Origin: a bacterium
Lineage (GTDB): Bacteria > Bacteroidota > Bacteroidia > Bacteroidales > Bacteroidaceae
Length of the DNA stretch: 41,976 bases
Direction: 5' to 3'
Assembly: GCA_004559785.1 (NCBI GenBank)
Contig: SFXD01000005.1
Location: 1 to 41,976, forward strand
The number at the start of each line of letters is the position of its first letter. Position 1 is the stretch's first letter. Below, piece after piece: positions 24,434 to 33,305 of this stretch. The notes under the pieces are model-generated. The model saw only the letters and a list, made by a program, of their open reading frames with translations. It ran no database searches and was not told the DNA's origin. A program made the translations under genes and the position numbers.

Positions 24434-24855
24434 CAATAGACGAAATACAAGAAGAGATTGTAGAGGAGTTCACGGGACTTGACGATTGGATGGACCGCTA
24501 CCAGCTGCTGATTGACCTGGGCAACGAACAGCCTCCACTCAACGAGGCGTACAAGACCGAGCAGAACCTGATAGACGGCTGCCAGAGCCGCGTGTGGCTG
24601 CAGGCAGACCTCGTGGACGGCAAGGTCGTCTTCCAGGCCGAAAGCGACGCCCTGATAGTAAAGGGCATAGTGACGCTGCTCATACGGGTACTGAGCAACC
24701 ACACGCCGCAGGAGATAGTGGATGCCGACCTGTTTTTCATAGATAGGATAGGACTACGCGAGCACCTGTCCCCCACCCGTAGCAACGGACTGCTCGCCAT
24801 GCTCAAGCAAATGAAACTCTATGCCTTGGCATTCCAGGTAAAGCAGCAGGGATGA
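24430..24855 (+). CDS. sufE: SufE family sulfur-transfer protein
   Basis: A 141-residue cytosolic protein that accepts persulfide sulfur from the cysteine desulfurase SufS for iron-sulfur cluster assembly. The active-site Cys is in LIDGCQSRVW near residue 55, the usual place, and the fold-defining LIDLGNEQPPL and TPQEIVDADLFFIDRIGLREHLSPTR segments follow. No sufBCDS genes are present in the window. The gene overlaps its neighbours on both sides by 4 bases. Confidence 0.94.
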   Translation: MTIDEIQEEIVEEFTGLDDWMDRYQLLIDLGNEQPPLNEAYKTEQNLIDGCQSRVWLQADLVDGKVVFQAESDALIVKGIVTLLIRVLSNHTPQEIVDADLFFIDRIGLREHLSPTRSNGLLAMLKQMKLYALAFQVKQQG

Positions 24856-25853
24856 GGATAGGCAACGTCAACCTGGGCGAACAACCCGTCCTGCTGGCTC
24901 CCATGGAGGACGTGACGGACATCGGCTTTCGCTTGCTGTGCAGGCAGATGGGAGCCGCCATGGTGTACTCCGAGTTCGTCTCCAGCGACGCACTGATACG
25001 CATGGTGGGCAAAAGCCTCGACAAGCTCAAGGTATGCGACGAGGAACGCCCCGTAGCCATACAGATATACGGCAGGGACGTGGATGCCATGCGACAGGCC
25101 GCCCGCATCGTAGTGGAACAGGCACACCCTGACGTGCTGGACATCAACTTTGGCTGCCCCGTGCGAAAGGTGGCCGGCAAGGGAGCCGGCAGCGGCATGC
25201 TGCGCAACGTCCCCCTGATGCTCGACATCACGCGGGCCGTGGTGGAGGCCGTACCGGGAACTCCTGTCACGGTCAAGACACGCCTCGCATGGGATTCCGA
25301 CAGCCTGTACCTTCCCGACGGCAAGCCTTTCATAGTGGACCTTGCCAAGAGGCTGCAGGACTGCGGCATACAAGCACTTACCATCCACGGACGGACACGA
25401 GCCCAGATGTATACGGGAGAGGCCGACTGGACACTAATCAGGGAAGTCAAGGCCGACCCCGGGATACACATACCCATCATCGGCAACGGCGATGTCTGCA
25501 CGGCAGAACGTGCAAGGGAATGCTTCGACCAGTACGGGGTGGATGCAGTCATGATAGGCAGGGCTACATTTGGCCGACCATGGATCTTCCGCGAGATAGC
25601 AGACCCCTCACAGACCCTCACCATCGACGACAAGATTGACATTCTCAAGCAACAGGTGCTTGCATCCATCGGACGCATAGACGAATACAGGGGAATATTG
25701 CATGTACGCCGCCACCTGGCCGCTACACCTGTCTTCAAGGGAATACCGGATTTCCGCGAGACCCGCGTCAGGATGCTCCGTGCCGACACCAAGGACGAAC
25801 TGTTCCGGATAATGGAGGACGTACGACTTATGCTTGGAAACCTGCAGCAATGA
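24852..25853 (+). CDS. dus: tRNA-dihydrouridine synthase
   Basis: A 333-residue flavoenzyme that reduces uridine to dihydrouridine in the D-loop of tRNA. The TIM barrel starts with LLAPMEDVTDIGFR, the catalytic Cys is in DINFGCPVRKV near residue 98, and IHGRTRAQMYTG and IIGNGDV form the FMN and substrate site. The C-terminal helical domain is complete. It resembles DusB more than DusA or DusC, but the subtype is not certain. It overlaps sufE by 4 bases and is followed 24 bases later by the rhamnosidase gene. Confidence 0.93.
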   Translation: MRIGNVNLGEQPVLLAPMEDVTDIGFRLLCRQMGAAMVYSEFVSSDALIRMVGKSLDKLKVCDEERPVAIQIYGRDVDAMRQAARIVVEQAHPDVLDINFGCPVRKVAGKGAGSGMLRNVPLMLDITRAVVEAVPGTPVTVKTRLAWDSDSLYLPDGKPFIVDLAKRLQDCGIQALTIHGRTRAQMYTGEADWTLIREVKADPGIHIPIIGNGDVCTAERARECFDQYGVDAVMIGRATFGRPWIFREIADPSQTLTIDDKIDILKQQVLASIGRIDEYRGILHVRRHLAATPVFKGIPDFRETRVRMLRADTKDELFRIMEDVRLMLGNLQQ

Positions 25854-25877
25854 CATAACCAAACCTAAATAAACGAC

Positions 25878-28634
25878 ATGAAAAGAATCCTACTCTCCTC
25901 ATGCTGCCTCATGGCATGCCTGCTTTCGTTTGCCATTTCCGCATACGACCTCAGATGCGAGTTGCTGAGCCAGCCATGTGGCATCGACAACACAACACCA
26001 AGGTTGGGATGGAAACTAAGCACGCCGCACAACGGGGCAAGGCAGACAGCCTACCAGATAATGGCTGCCTCACGCCCGGAGTTGCTCTCAGAGGGCAACG
26101 CCGACCTGTGGGACAGCGGTAAGGTCCCGTCCGCACAGTCGCAATGGGTGGCATACCAGGGCAAGCAACTCGCCTCAAGGAGCGTGGTATATTGGCAGGT
26201 GAGGGTATGGGACGAGAACGACAAGCCATCCGACTGGGCAAAGGGCGCAAAGTTCACCGTAGGCATACTGGACAAGGGGCTGTGGCAGGGACGGTACATC
26301 GGCATGCCACGCGACAACCGCCAGGTACAACCCATGCTGCACCGTACCTTCCAATGCAAGGAGGCTGGCAAGGAAGCCTACCTGCACGTCAGCACGCTCG
26401 GCTACCACGAAGTGTACGTCAACGGCAGCAAGGTGGGCGACGACGTTCTGGCACCAGCCGTAGTGGAATTCACCAAGAGGCACCAAAGCATGACGTACGA
26501 GATAGGCAACATGCTTCGTGAGGGGCGCAACGACATAGTTATATGGCTCGGAGGCGGATGGTACGACGGCAAGGCTCCGGGAGTCAGGTCCGGAGGTCCC
26601 TACGTGATGGCGCAGATTGACCAATGCGACGACGGCGAATGGCAGACCCTGGTCTGCACCGACGCTTCGTGGCATGCGAGACCCAGCGGGTACTACAACA
26701 ACGGCACCACCGCCGAGGGACGCTTCGGCGGAGAGGTGGTAAGGGCCGCAGAGTTGCTTCCCGACCTGGATGCCGAGACGCTCGACAAGGCCCAATGGAG
26801 CCAGGTGAGCGTACTGGAAGGCGTAGACAATGAGATTACCCCCATGATGTGCGAACCCAACAGGATAATGCTGCAAGTGCAGCCACAGAGCATACGCCGC
26901 TTCTCGGACGACGTATGGATGGTGGACATGGGACGAAGCATAGTAGGATGGACAAGCATACGCATGGGGCACCTCAAGGAGGGGCAGAACGTCACCATCA
27001 GCTACTGCGACATGCTCGGACTGAACGGGGACTTCGAATACGGGGTCTTCTCCGACCAGTACGTTGCCTCGGGCAAGGGCGAGGAGACTTTCTGCAACAA
27101 GTTCAACTACCATGCTTACAGGTACATGAAAATCAAGGGACTTGGCAAGCAGCCTGCCCTTTCGGACATCGCGGGGTATGGCATATCCACGGGCTACCAG
27201 ACGGAGTCTGCCTTCGTATGCAACGACGATGACATCAACGCCATCCACGACATGGTGCACTACACCCTACGGTGCCTTACGCAGAGCGGCTACATGGTAG
27301 ACTGCCCCCACCTGGAACGCCAGGGGTACGGAGGGGACGGCAACGCGTCCATCCTTGCCGCGCAAATCCAGTACGACATGTACCCACTGTACCGCAACTG
27401 GCTGCAGGCCTACGGCGATGCACAGGGAGAAGACGGCAGGGTGCCACACGTGGCACCTACGCCATGGCCCTGCGGAGGAGGGCCGTTCTGGTGCGCCTTC
27501 ATAGCCAACGCACCTTGGAGAACCTATCAGCAATACGGCGACGAGAGGATACTGCAACGATACTACCCCAACATGAAGAGGTATCTCCAGTACGCACGCC
27601 AGTACATGCCCGACGGTTTGCTCCGCCTCGAAAACCGCTGGCCTTCGAGTCGACTGGGACACTGGTACCTTGGCGATTGGGCATTGCCAAACGAAGAGCA
27701 CCAGCTGCACACGGAGAGCATAGACGACGTGAACAGCTGCTCGATGAGCATGGTGCTCGGCATAATGGAAAAGGTGGCGGAGGTCCTGGGCGAGGACGAG
27801 GACAGGAAGGAATACGGGAGGCAGAGGGACAGCATCAACCAGCTCATCCACCAGACGTTCTACGTCAAGCACGATGCTACCTACGCCAACGGGCTGCAAC
27901 TCGACATGGCATTCCCCCTGCTGGTGGGTGCCACACCCGAGAAACTGGTGCCCAAGGTTGGCAAGTCGCTCAGGGAGACCACTTACGGACGCTTCGACGG
28001 ACACATGTTCACAGGGCTCGTAGGTGTCCCCATCCTGACGCAATGGCTCACCAAGAGCGGAGACTCGCAGCTGATGTACGACATGCTGAAGCAACGCGGC
28101 TTTCCCGGCTACCTCTACATGATAGAGAACGGAGCCACTACGACATGGGAGCACTGGAATGCCCGCCGCAGCCGCATCCACAACTGCTACAACGGCATCG
28201 GCTCGTGGTTCTACGAGGCCCTGGCAGGCATAGTGGCCGACGAGCGACAGCCGGGCTACAGGCACTTCCACGTACGTCCACAGATGGCTGACGGCATATC
28301 GTTCGTGAGATGCCTGAAGCCTACCCCCTACGGCAACATCACGGTCGACTGGAAACTGAATGCCTCCACCTTCGACATCACCGTCGAGGTGCCTGCCGGC
28401 ACAACCGCCACGGTGGAATGCCCCTCCAGCCTGAAGGCAGTGAAGGCTACGATGCCACCCACGGGGCTGATTCGGTACGGACTGGTATACAGCGAGAACG
28501 ACCGCGAGAAGAGAACCGATGCCCCGGCACGGGAATACGACCCTACCCAGCCGATAGAGCTGCAGAGCGGGAAATACAGGTTAGTATACACCCTTGCCCG
28601 CCCGAGCGGCAAGATGGCCAACAGGCACGCATAG
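25878..28634 (+). CDS. Exported alpha-L-rhamnosidase, GH78 family
   Basis: A 918-residue glycoside hydrolase with an N-terminal signal peptide ending near AISA. A fibronectin-like N-terminal domain and jelly-roll domains come before an (alpha/alpha)6 catalytic barrel. The signature DCPHLERQGYGGDGNA near residues 475-490 holds the proposed acidic catalytic residues (canonical form DCPQRDERxGWxGD), and TTWEHW near residue 755 the proposed base. A C-terminal beta domain follows. It removes terminal L-rhamnose from plant pectin side chains, flavonoids or bacterial glycans. No SusC/SusD or other CAZyme gene lies beside it, so it is not in a typical polysaccharide utilization locus. Confidence 0.92.
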   Translation: MKRILLSSCCLMACLLSFAISAYDLRCELLSQPCGIDNTTPRLGWKLSTPHNGARQTAYQIMAASRPELLSEGNADLWDSGKVPSAQSQWVAYQGKQLASRSVVYWQVRVWDENDKPSDWAKGAKFTVGILDKGLWQGRYIGMPRDNRQVQPMLHRTFQCKEAGKEAYLHVSTLGYHEVYVNGSKVGDDVLAPAVVEFTKRHQSMTYEIGNMLREGRNDIVIWLGGGWYDGKAPGVRSGGPYVMAQIDQCDDGEWQTLVCTDASWHARPSGYYNNGTTAEGRFGGEVVRAAELLPDLDAETLDKAQWSQVSVLEGVDNEITPMMCEPNRIMLQVQPQSIRRFSDDVWMVDMGRSIVGWTSIRMGHLKEGQNVTISYCDMLGLNGDFEYGVFSDQYVASGKGEETFCNKFNYHAYRYMKIKGLGKQPALSDIAGYGISTGYQTESAFVCNDDDINAIHDMVHYTLRCLTQSGYMVDCPHLERQGYGGDGNASILAAQIQYDMYPLYRNWLQAYGDAQGEDGRVPHVAPTPWPCGGGPFWCAFIANAPWRTYQQYGDERILQRYYPNMKRYLQYARQYMPDGLLRLENRWPSSRLGHWYLGDWALPNEEHQLHTESIDDVNSCSMSMVLGIMEKVAEVLGEDEDRKEYGRQRDSINQLIHQTFYVKHDATYANGLQLDMAFPLLVGATPEKLVPKVGKSLRETTYGRFDGHMFTGLVGVPILTQWLTKSGDSQLMYDMLKQRGFPGYLYMIENGATTTWEHWNARRSRIHNCYNGIGSWFYEALAGIVADERQPGYRHFHVRPQMADGISFVRCLKPTPYGNITVDWKLNASTFDITVEVPAGTTATVECPSSLKAVKATMPPTGLIRYGLVYSENDREKRTDAPAREYDPTQPIELQSGKYRLVYTLARPSGKMANRHA

Positions 28635-28678
28635 ATTGAAACGATACCAAAAAAGAAAGAGAAGAAAGCAATACTAAC

Positions 28679-29923
28679 ATGGACACCAAACCAGAAATAA
28701 TGGCACCCGTAGGCTCGCGCGAGAGCCTTGCGGCAGCACTGCGGGCAGGTGCGGACAGCATATACTTCGGGATAGAGAACCTCAACATGAGAGCACACTC
28801 AGCAAGTACGTTCACCATCGACGACCTGAGGGACATTGCCACCGAATGCCGCCGCATGGGAGTGAAGAGTTACCTTACCGTCAACACCATCATCTACGGC
28901 AACGACCTTCCGCTCATGCGACAGATACTGGATGCCGCACGGGAGGCTGGCATATCGGCCGTGATAGCCAGCGATATAGCCGTCATGACCTACAGCAACC
29001 GAATCGGACTGGAGGTCCACCTCTCCACGCAACTCAACATCAGCAACATCGAGGCACTGCGCTTCTATGCCCGGTTTGCGGACGTCGTGGTACTGGCACG
29101 CGAACTCGACATGGACCAGGTGGCGGAAATCCACCGCCTCATCGACGAGGAGCACATCTGCGGACCCGGGGGGAAGCCCGTCAGGATAGAGATGTTCTGC
29201 CACGGCGCGCTCTGCATGGCTATCAGTGGCAAATGCTACCTGAGCGAAAGCAACTGGGGACGAAGTGCCAACCGAGGTGAGTGCATGCAGTTGTGCCGCC
29301 GCCGGTATACAGTGCGCGACGTGGAGACAGGCACGGAGCTGGACATAGAGAACAAGTACATCATGTCGCCACGCGACCTGAAGACCATTCGATTCATCGA
29401 CAGGATGCTGGAGTGTGGCGTGTCGGTATTCAAGATTGAGGGAAGGGCACGCGGACCGGAATACGTGGACACCGTGACGAGATGCTACAAGGAGGCCGTG
29501 CAGGCGGTGGCGGAAGGCACGTTCACCGAGGAGAGGAAGGACGAATGGGACGAACGCCTGTCACGCGTCTTCAACCGTGGCTTCTGGGACGGCTACTATC
29601 AGGGGCAGACCATAATGGAATATACCGACAAGCACGGCTCGGTAGCTACGGAGAAGAAGGTGTACTGCGGCAAGGTGATACGCTATTTCGGCAAGCTCGG
29701 AGTGGCGGAGTTCAAGGTAGAGGCGTGCGAACTCGCCCTGGGCACCCACATCCTGATTACGGGTCCCACCACAGGCGCACTGCACCTCACGGCAGACGAG
29801 ATACACGACGACAACGGCCCCACGGACCTTGCCAAGCAAGGCACGAGGGTTAGCGTCTCCACCGGTGGCACAAAGGTCCGCAGGGGAGACAAGGTGTTTG
29901 TAATTGTTGACAACGACCAATGA
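28679..29923 (+). CDS. Peptidase U32 family protein (tRNA/rRNA hydroxylation type)
   Basis: A 414-residue protein of the U32 family, named as collagenase-like but in studied members (RlhA, TrhO/TrhP) required for hydroxylation of C or U in RNA. IMAPVGSRESLAAALRAGADS near the N terminus and FCHGALCMAISGKCYLSESN plus RSANRGECMQLCR near residues 178-210 contain the conserved Cys set likely to bind an iron-sulfur cluster. The C-terminal domain (about 315-410) is a beta barrel. A dus gene for another tRNA uridine modification lies in the same run, which fits an RNA role. The gene overlaps the phosphatase gene by 4 bases. Confidence 0.9.
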   Translation: MDTKPEIMAPVGSRESLAAALRAGADSIYFGIENLNMRAHSASTFTIDDLRDIATECRRMGVKSYLTVNTIIYGNDLPLMRQILDAAREAGISAVIASDIAVMTYSNRIGLEVHLSTQLNISNIEALRFYARFADVVVLARELDMDQVAEIHRLIDEEHICGPGGKPVRIEMFCHGALCMAISGKCYLSESNWGRSANRGECMQLCRRRYTVRDVETGTELDIENKYIMSPRDLKTIRFIDRMLECGVSVFKIEGRARGPEYVDTVTRCYKEAVQAVAEGTFTEERKDEWDERLSRVFNRGFWDGYYQGQTIMEYTDKHGSVATEKKVYCGKVIRYFGKLGVAEFKVEACELALGTHILITGPTTGALHLTADEIHDDNGPTDLAKQGTRVSVSTGGTKVRRGDKVFVIVDNDQ

Positions 29924-30384
29924 CACGCATTCTATTCGTCTGCCACGGCAACATCTGCCGCTCGCCGATGGCTGAATATATCATGAAGGACCTCGTGCGA
30001 AAGGCGCATCTCGAACACGAATTCCACATCGAGTCGGCGGCAACGTCCACGGAGGAGATAGGCAATCCTGTTTACCCGCCGGCACGGAGGATGCTTGCAG
30101 GACATGGCATCTCGTGCAAGGGGCATGCCGCAAAGCAGGCTACGGGAGGGGACTACCAACGTTTCGACCTCATAGTCTGCATGGACAGATGGAATCTACG
30201 CAACCTATCCCACATCATGCCACACGACCCGGAGGGGAAGATACACCTGCTGATGGACTTCACCTCCCGACCGGGCACTGAGGTGGCAGACCCTTGGTAT
30301 ACGGGCAACTTCAGTTCCACGTGGGACGATTGCCTTGAGGGTTGCCAGGCGTTGTTGCTGAGATTTGGACATGGAAATGGCTAA
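29920..30384 (+). CDS. Low-molecular-weight protein-tyrosine phosphatase
   Basis: A 154-residue cytosolic phosphatase. CHGNICRS at residues 8-15 is the C-x5-R phosphate loop (Cys8, Arg14), and DPWYTG near residue 125 carries the general acid Asp. Length is normal. Relatives dephosphorylate tyrosine kinases of capsule export or other proteins, but no such gene is nearby. Its stop overlaps the stop of the converging maturase gene by 4 bases. Confidence 0.94.
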   Translation: MTRILFVCHGNICRSPMAEYIMKDLVRKAHLEHEFHIESAATSTEEIGNPVYPPARRMLAGHGISCKGHAAKQATGGDYQRFDLIVCMDRWNLRNLSHIMPHDPEGKIHLLMDFTSRPGTEVADPWYTGNFSSTWDDCLEGCQALLLRFGHGNG

Positions 30385-31592
30385 AACCTGCGACCCATGA
30401 CGCTACTGGCAGGACGACCCACGGAGAGCTCGCCTGCCATGTAATCCATGTACGGGGCTACATGCTGGAAATATATCCTATAGCCAGCGCACAGGTAGTT
30501 CAATCCCGGCTCGCCATCGGCGGTATGGGCGAACCTCAGCCTGGGGCACTCCCCGTTACATGCCCTGAGCCACCGGCATTGCCTGCATTGGCGCGGTAAG
30601 GCCTCTGCCTTTAGGGTGCTGAAGGCATCCTGCTTCTCTCCGTACACCATCTGCGGCAGCCCACTGGTCCTGATATTGCCCAGCCTGTACTCGGGGAAGA
30701 CGAAATGGTCGCAGCAGTATACGTCGCCATTGTTCTCCATCACCACGGCATGTCCGCACTCGCGTGCATAGACGCATATTCCGGGCTCCATGCCCAGCCA
30801 GCATGCCAGGGTGGCATCGAAGACAGGCACGAAGGTCTCTCCCACGTCGTGCCTGACCCATTCGTCGAAGACCCCTACGAGGAAGTCGCCCCACTCGCGA
30901 GGCTTGACGCTGAACGGAGCCACGGGGCAGTCGTGGTCCATGACCTGTGCCAGGTGCCTGCCGTCGGAATGGCGAAGCAGCCTCTCCACCACGGGAGAGA
31001 ACTGTATGTAGCGGCACTCAAGCTGGTCGCGGAAAAAGCGGTAGAACTCCTTCGGACTACCCACGTTGTGATGATGGATGGCCGGCATGGCATTCCACTC
31101 CACCCCATGCCTGTGCAGCAGTTCCACTCCACGCATGACCCTCGACCATGTTCCCTGCCCATGGGCATCTACCCTGTAGGCATCGTGCATCTCCTTGGTG
31201 CCGTCGATGCTGATGCCCACGAGCCAGCCCTCGTCGTGGAGGAACTCGCACCATTCGTCCGTTAGCAGCGTGCCGTTGGTCTGTATGACGTTGGATATGC
31301 GCTTGCCCCTGCCATAGTATCGCTGCAGCCGGACCGCCTTGCGGTAGAAGTCGAGGGGACGCAGCATGGGCTCGCCTCCGTGCCAGGTGAAGAGGATGTC
31401 GGGAGTCTGCTGCAACTGTATGTAGTCGCGGACGAAGACCTCCAGCAACTCGTCCGTCATGACTGGTTGCCTTTCGCCCAGCAGGTGCTGTTTCTCAAGA
31501 TAGTAGCAATACTCGCAACGTAGGTTGCAGGCAGGTCCGGCAGCCTTGGACATGACATACAACGGACGGGCAAATGGATATATGGTTGACAT
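30381..31592 (-). CDS. Anaerobic sulfatase-maturating enzyme (radical SAM)
   Basis: A 403-residue radical SAM enzyme that oxidises a Cys or Ser of sulfatases to formylglycine without oxygen. CNLRCEYCYY near residues 21-30 is the C-x3-C-x2-C cluster motif, FTWHGGEP and QTNGTLLT bind SAM, and the SPASM Cys sets CVYARECGH, CCDHF and CRQCRWLRACNGECPRL bind two auxiliary clusters. I chose the ATG at 31592 because MSTIYPFARPLYVM aligns with known anSME starts; the in-frame extension to 31646 runs into the lolE-like gene's end region without conserved sequence. No CxPxR sulfatase is in the window. It is last in the psd-led unit. Confidence 0.92.
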   Translation of the reverse strand: MSTIYPFARPLYVMSKAAGPACNLRCEYCYYLEKQHLLGERQPVMTDELLEVFVRDYIQLQQTPDILFTWHGGEPMLRPLDFYRKAVRLQRYYGRGKRISNVIQTNGTLLTDEWCEFLHDEGWLVGISIDGTKEMHDAYRVDAHGQGTWSRVMRGVELLHRHGVEWNAMPAIHHHNVGSPKEFYRFFRDQLECRYIQFSPVVERLLRHSDGRHLAQVMDHDCPVAPFSVKPREWGDFLVGVFDEWVRHDVGETFVPVFDATLACWLGMEPGICVYARECGHAVVMENNGDVYCCDHFVFPEYRLGNIRTSGLPQMVYGEKQDAFSTLKAEALPRQCRQCRWLRACNGECPRLRFAHTADGEPGLNYLCAGYRIYFQHVAPYMDYMAGELSVGRPASSVMGRRF

Positions 31593-31665
31593 GCGAATGG
31601 GGATGTTGGTTGTTACATTTTGCTGCTTACCTGTGTATCGACACAAAAAGAATCCCGCGACATCG

Positions 31666-32892
31666 TCACAGCAGTTTCCTGCACAAATGCCTTACTGGAT
31701 ACCACACCGAGGCAAGCCCGGCGGCAAGTACGGTAAGGAAGATTACGGCTATGTCTGCCAGGTGGACGCTGACGGGGTAGTCCTCCACAATGAAACTGCC
31801 TTCCGTGGTGCCCATCGTGACGAATCCGTATTGCTGCTGTGCCCAGCATAGTGCAAGTCCCGCCACGAGTCCCACGAGGGCTCCCACAAGGCTAATCATG
31901 CTGCCTTCGAGCATGAAGACGTGCTCTATCTGGCGGTCGGTTGCACCAAGGCAGCGCAGCGTCCCCACGTCGAACCGTTTCTCTATCATGAGCATCGAAA
32001 GGGAGCCGATGATGTTGAAGCAAGCCACGAGGAGTATGAACGTGAGGAAGATGTAGGATATGAGTTTCTCAATGCGCATGATGCGGAACACGTCGTCCTG
32101 CTGTTCGTACCTGTCCTGCACCACGAAGTCGTCGCCAAGCAACTGCCTTATCCCGGCCTTGCCAGCGGACAGGGAGACACCATCCCTGAGGCGCACCTCT
32201 ACGGACGACACCATCCCCTTGGCATCGAACAGTCGCTGGGCAAAGCCAAGGCTGGCCAGGATGTAGTTGTCGTCGTACTTCGACTGCTGCACCATGAACA
32301 CCACGCCGGGGCTGTGCAGCTCGTCGCGGTTGAAGGAACTGAGCGGGTTTGCCATGTTGACCCTCTCTCCGCGCTTGGGCGCATATATCTGCAGTGGCTC
32401 GGCAAAGGACGTACCTATCATGAGGCGTGAGGCCAACCTCAGGCCTACGACGCCGTACTCCAGCACATCCGCATGCAGCACGAATTCACCGTCGCCGTAC
32501 AGGATGTCCTCTATGTCCGACTGCTCGACTACGTTGTCGTCAACACCCTTTACCGTTACCACGAATTGCTGACCTGCCCTTACTACCAGGGCCTGCCCTT
32601 CCATTACGGGAGTGTATACCGCCACGTCAGGATGGTCCTTCAGTTGTATCAGCCTGGGGTCGGTGGCACTTATGGTGCTGCCTTTGGCGAGCGACACCTT
32701 TAGCTGGGGGTCGAACGCCGTGAAGAGTCCTGCCACAAGGTCGCTGAAGCCATTGAAGACGCTGAGCACGCACACTAAGGCCATGGTGGCTACAGCCACC
32801 CCCACGACCGAAACGATGCTTATGATGTTGATGGCGTTGTGACTCTTCTTGCTGAAGAGATACCTGCGCGCGATGAACAGTTCGTACCTCAC
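31666..32892 (-). CDS. lolE: LolC/LolE-type ABC transporter permease
   Basis: A 408-residue inner-membrane permease that releases outer-membrane lipoproteins to the chaperone LolA. ELFIARRYLFSKKSHNAINIIS with a first membrane segment near residues 25-45 is the LolCE signature; a large periplasmic MacB-like domain follows (about 55-265) and three membrane segments at the C terminus. The ATPase LolD is not in the window. The gene overlaps rbfA by 4 bases. Confidence 0.9.
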   Translation of the reverse strand: MRYELFIARRYLFSKKSHNAINIISIVSVVGVAVATMALVCVLSVFNGFSDLVAGLFTAFDPQLKVSLAKGSTISATDPRLIQLKDHPDVAVYTPVMEGQALVVRAGQQFVVTVKGVDDNVVEQSDIEDILYGDGEFVLHADVLEYGVVGLRLASRLMIGTSFAEPLQIYAPKRGERVNMANPLSSFNRDELHSPGVVFMVQQSKYDDNYILASLGFAQRLFDAKGMVSSVEVRLRDGVSLSAGKAGIRQLLGDDFVVQDRYEQQDDVFRIMRIEKLISYIFLTFILLVACFNIIGSLSMLMIEKRFDVGTLRCLGATDRQIEHVFMLEGSMISLVGALVGLVAGLALCWAQQQYGFVTMGTTEGSFIVEDYPVSVHLADIAVIFLTVLAAGLASVWYPVRHLCRKLL

Positions 32893-33224
32893 TTCTTCAG
32901 CAGTTCGTCGATATGATCGGCATAGTCGAGCGAATCGTCCACGAAGAACTTCAACTCGGGTATGATGCGAAGCTGCTTGCCAACCCTCTTGCCAAGTTCA
33001 AAGCGTACCTGTCGCTGGTTGTCGTTGATGTTCTGCACTATCTCGCCCGCCCTTTCGCTTGGGAATACGCTTAGGTAGGCCCTGCATACGCTCATGTCGG
33101 GACTGACACGGCACGTACACACGCTGACCAGTACGCCTCGCATGGCGGCTGTCTGCCGCTGGAATATCTCGCTCAGCTCCTTCTGTATCAGCCTTGCTAT
33201 CTTGTTCTGTCTTGTCGTTTCCAT
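32889..33224 (-). CDS. rbfA: Ribosome-binding factor A
   Basis: A 111-residue KH-like protein that binds the 30S subunit and helps mature the 5' end of 16S rRNA. RQNKIARLIQKELSEIFQR at the N terminus, VSVCTCRVSPDMSVCRAYLSVFP in the middle and RFELGKRVGKQLRIIPELKF near the end are typical. Length is normal. The stop overlaps lolE by 4 bases. Confidence 0.94.
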   Translation of the reverse strand: METTRQNKIARLIQKELSEIFQRQTAAMRGVLVSVCTCRVSPDMSVCRAYLSVFPSERAGEIVQNINDNQRQVRFELGKRVGKQLRIIPELKFFVDDSLDYADHIDELLKK

Positions 33225-33305
33225 TGTCGTTTGTGTGAAGTGGTGTTTTTACTGAGCACCCCCTGAAATGTCATTCGGGTGGGATGCCGCTGGGGGAGGT
33301 ATCTG

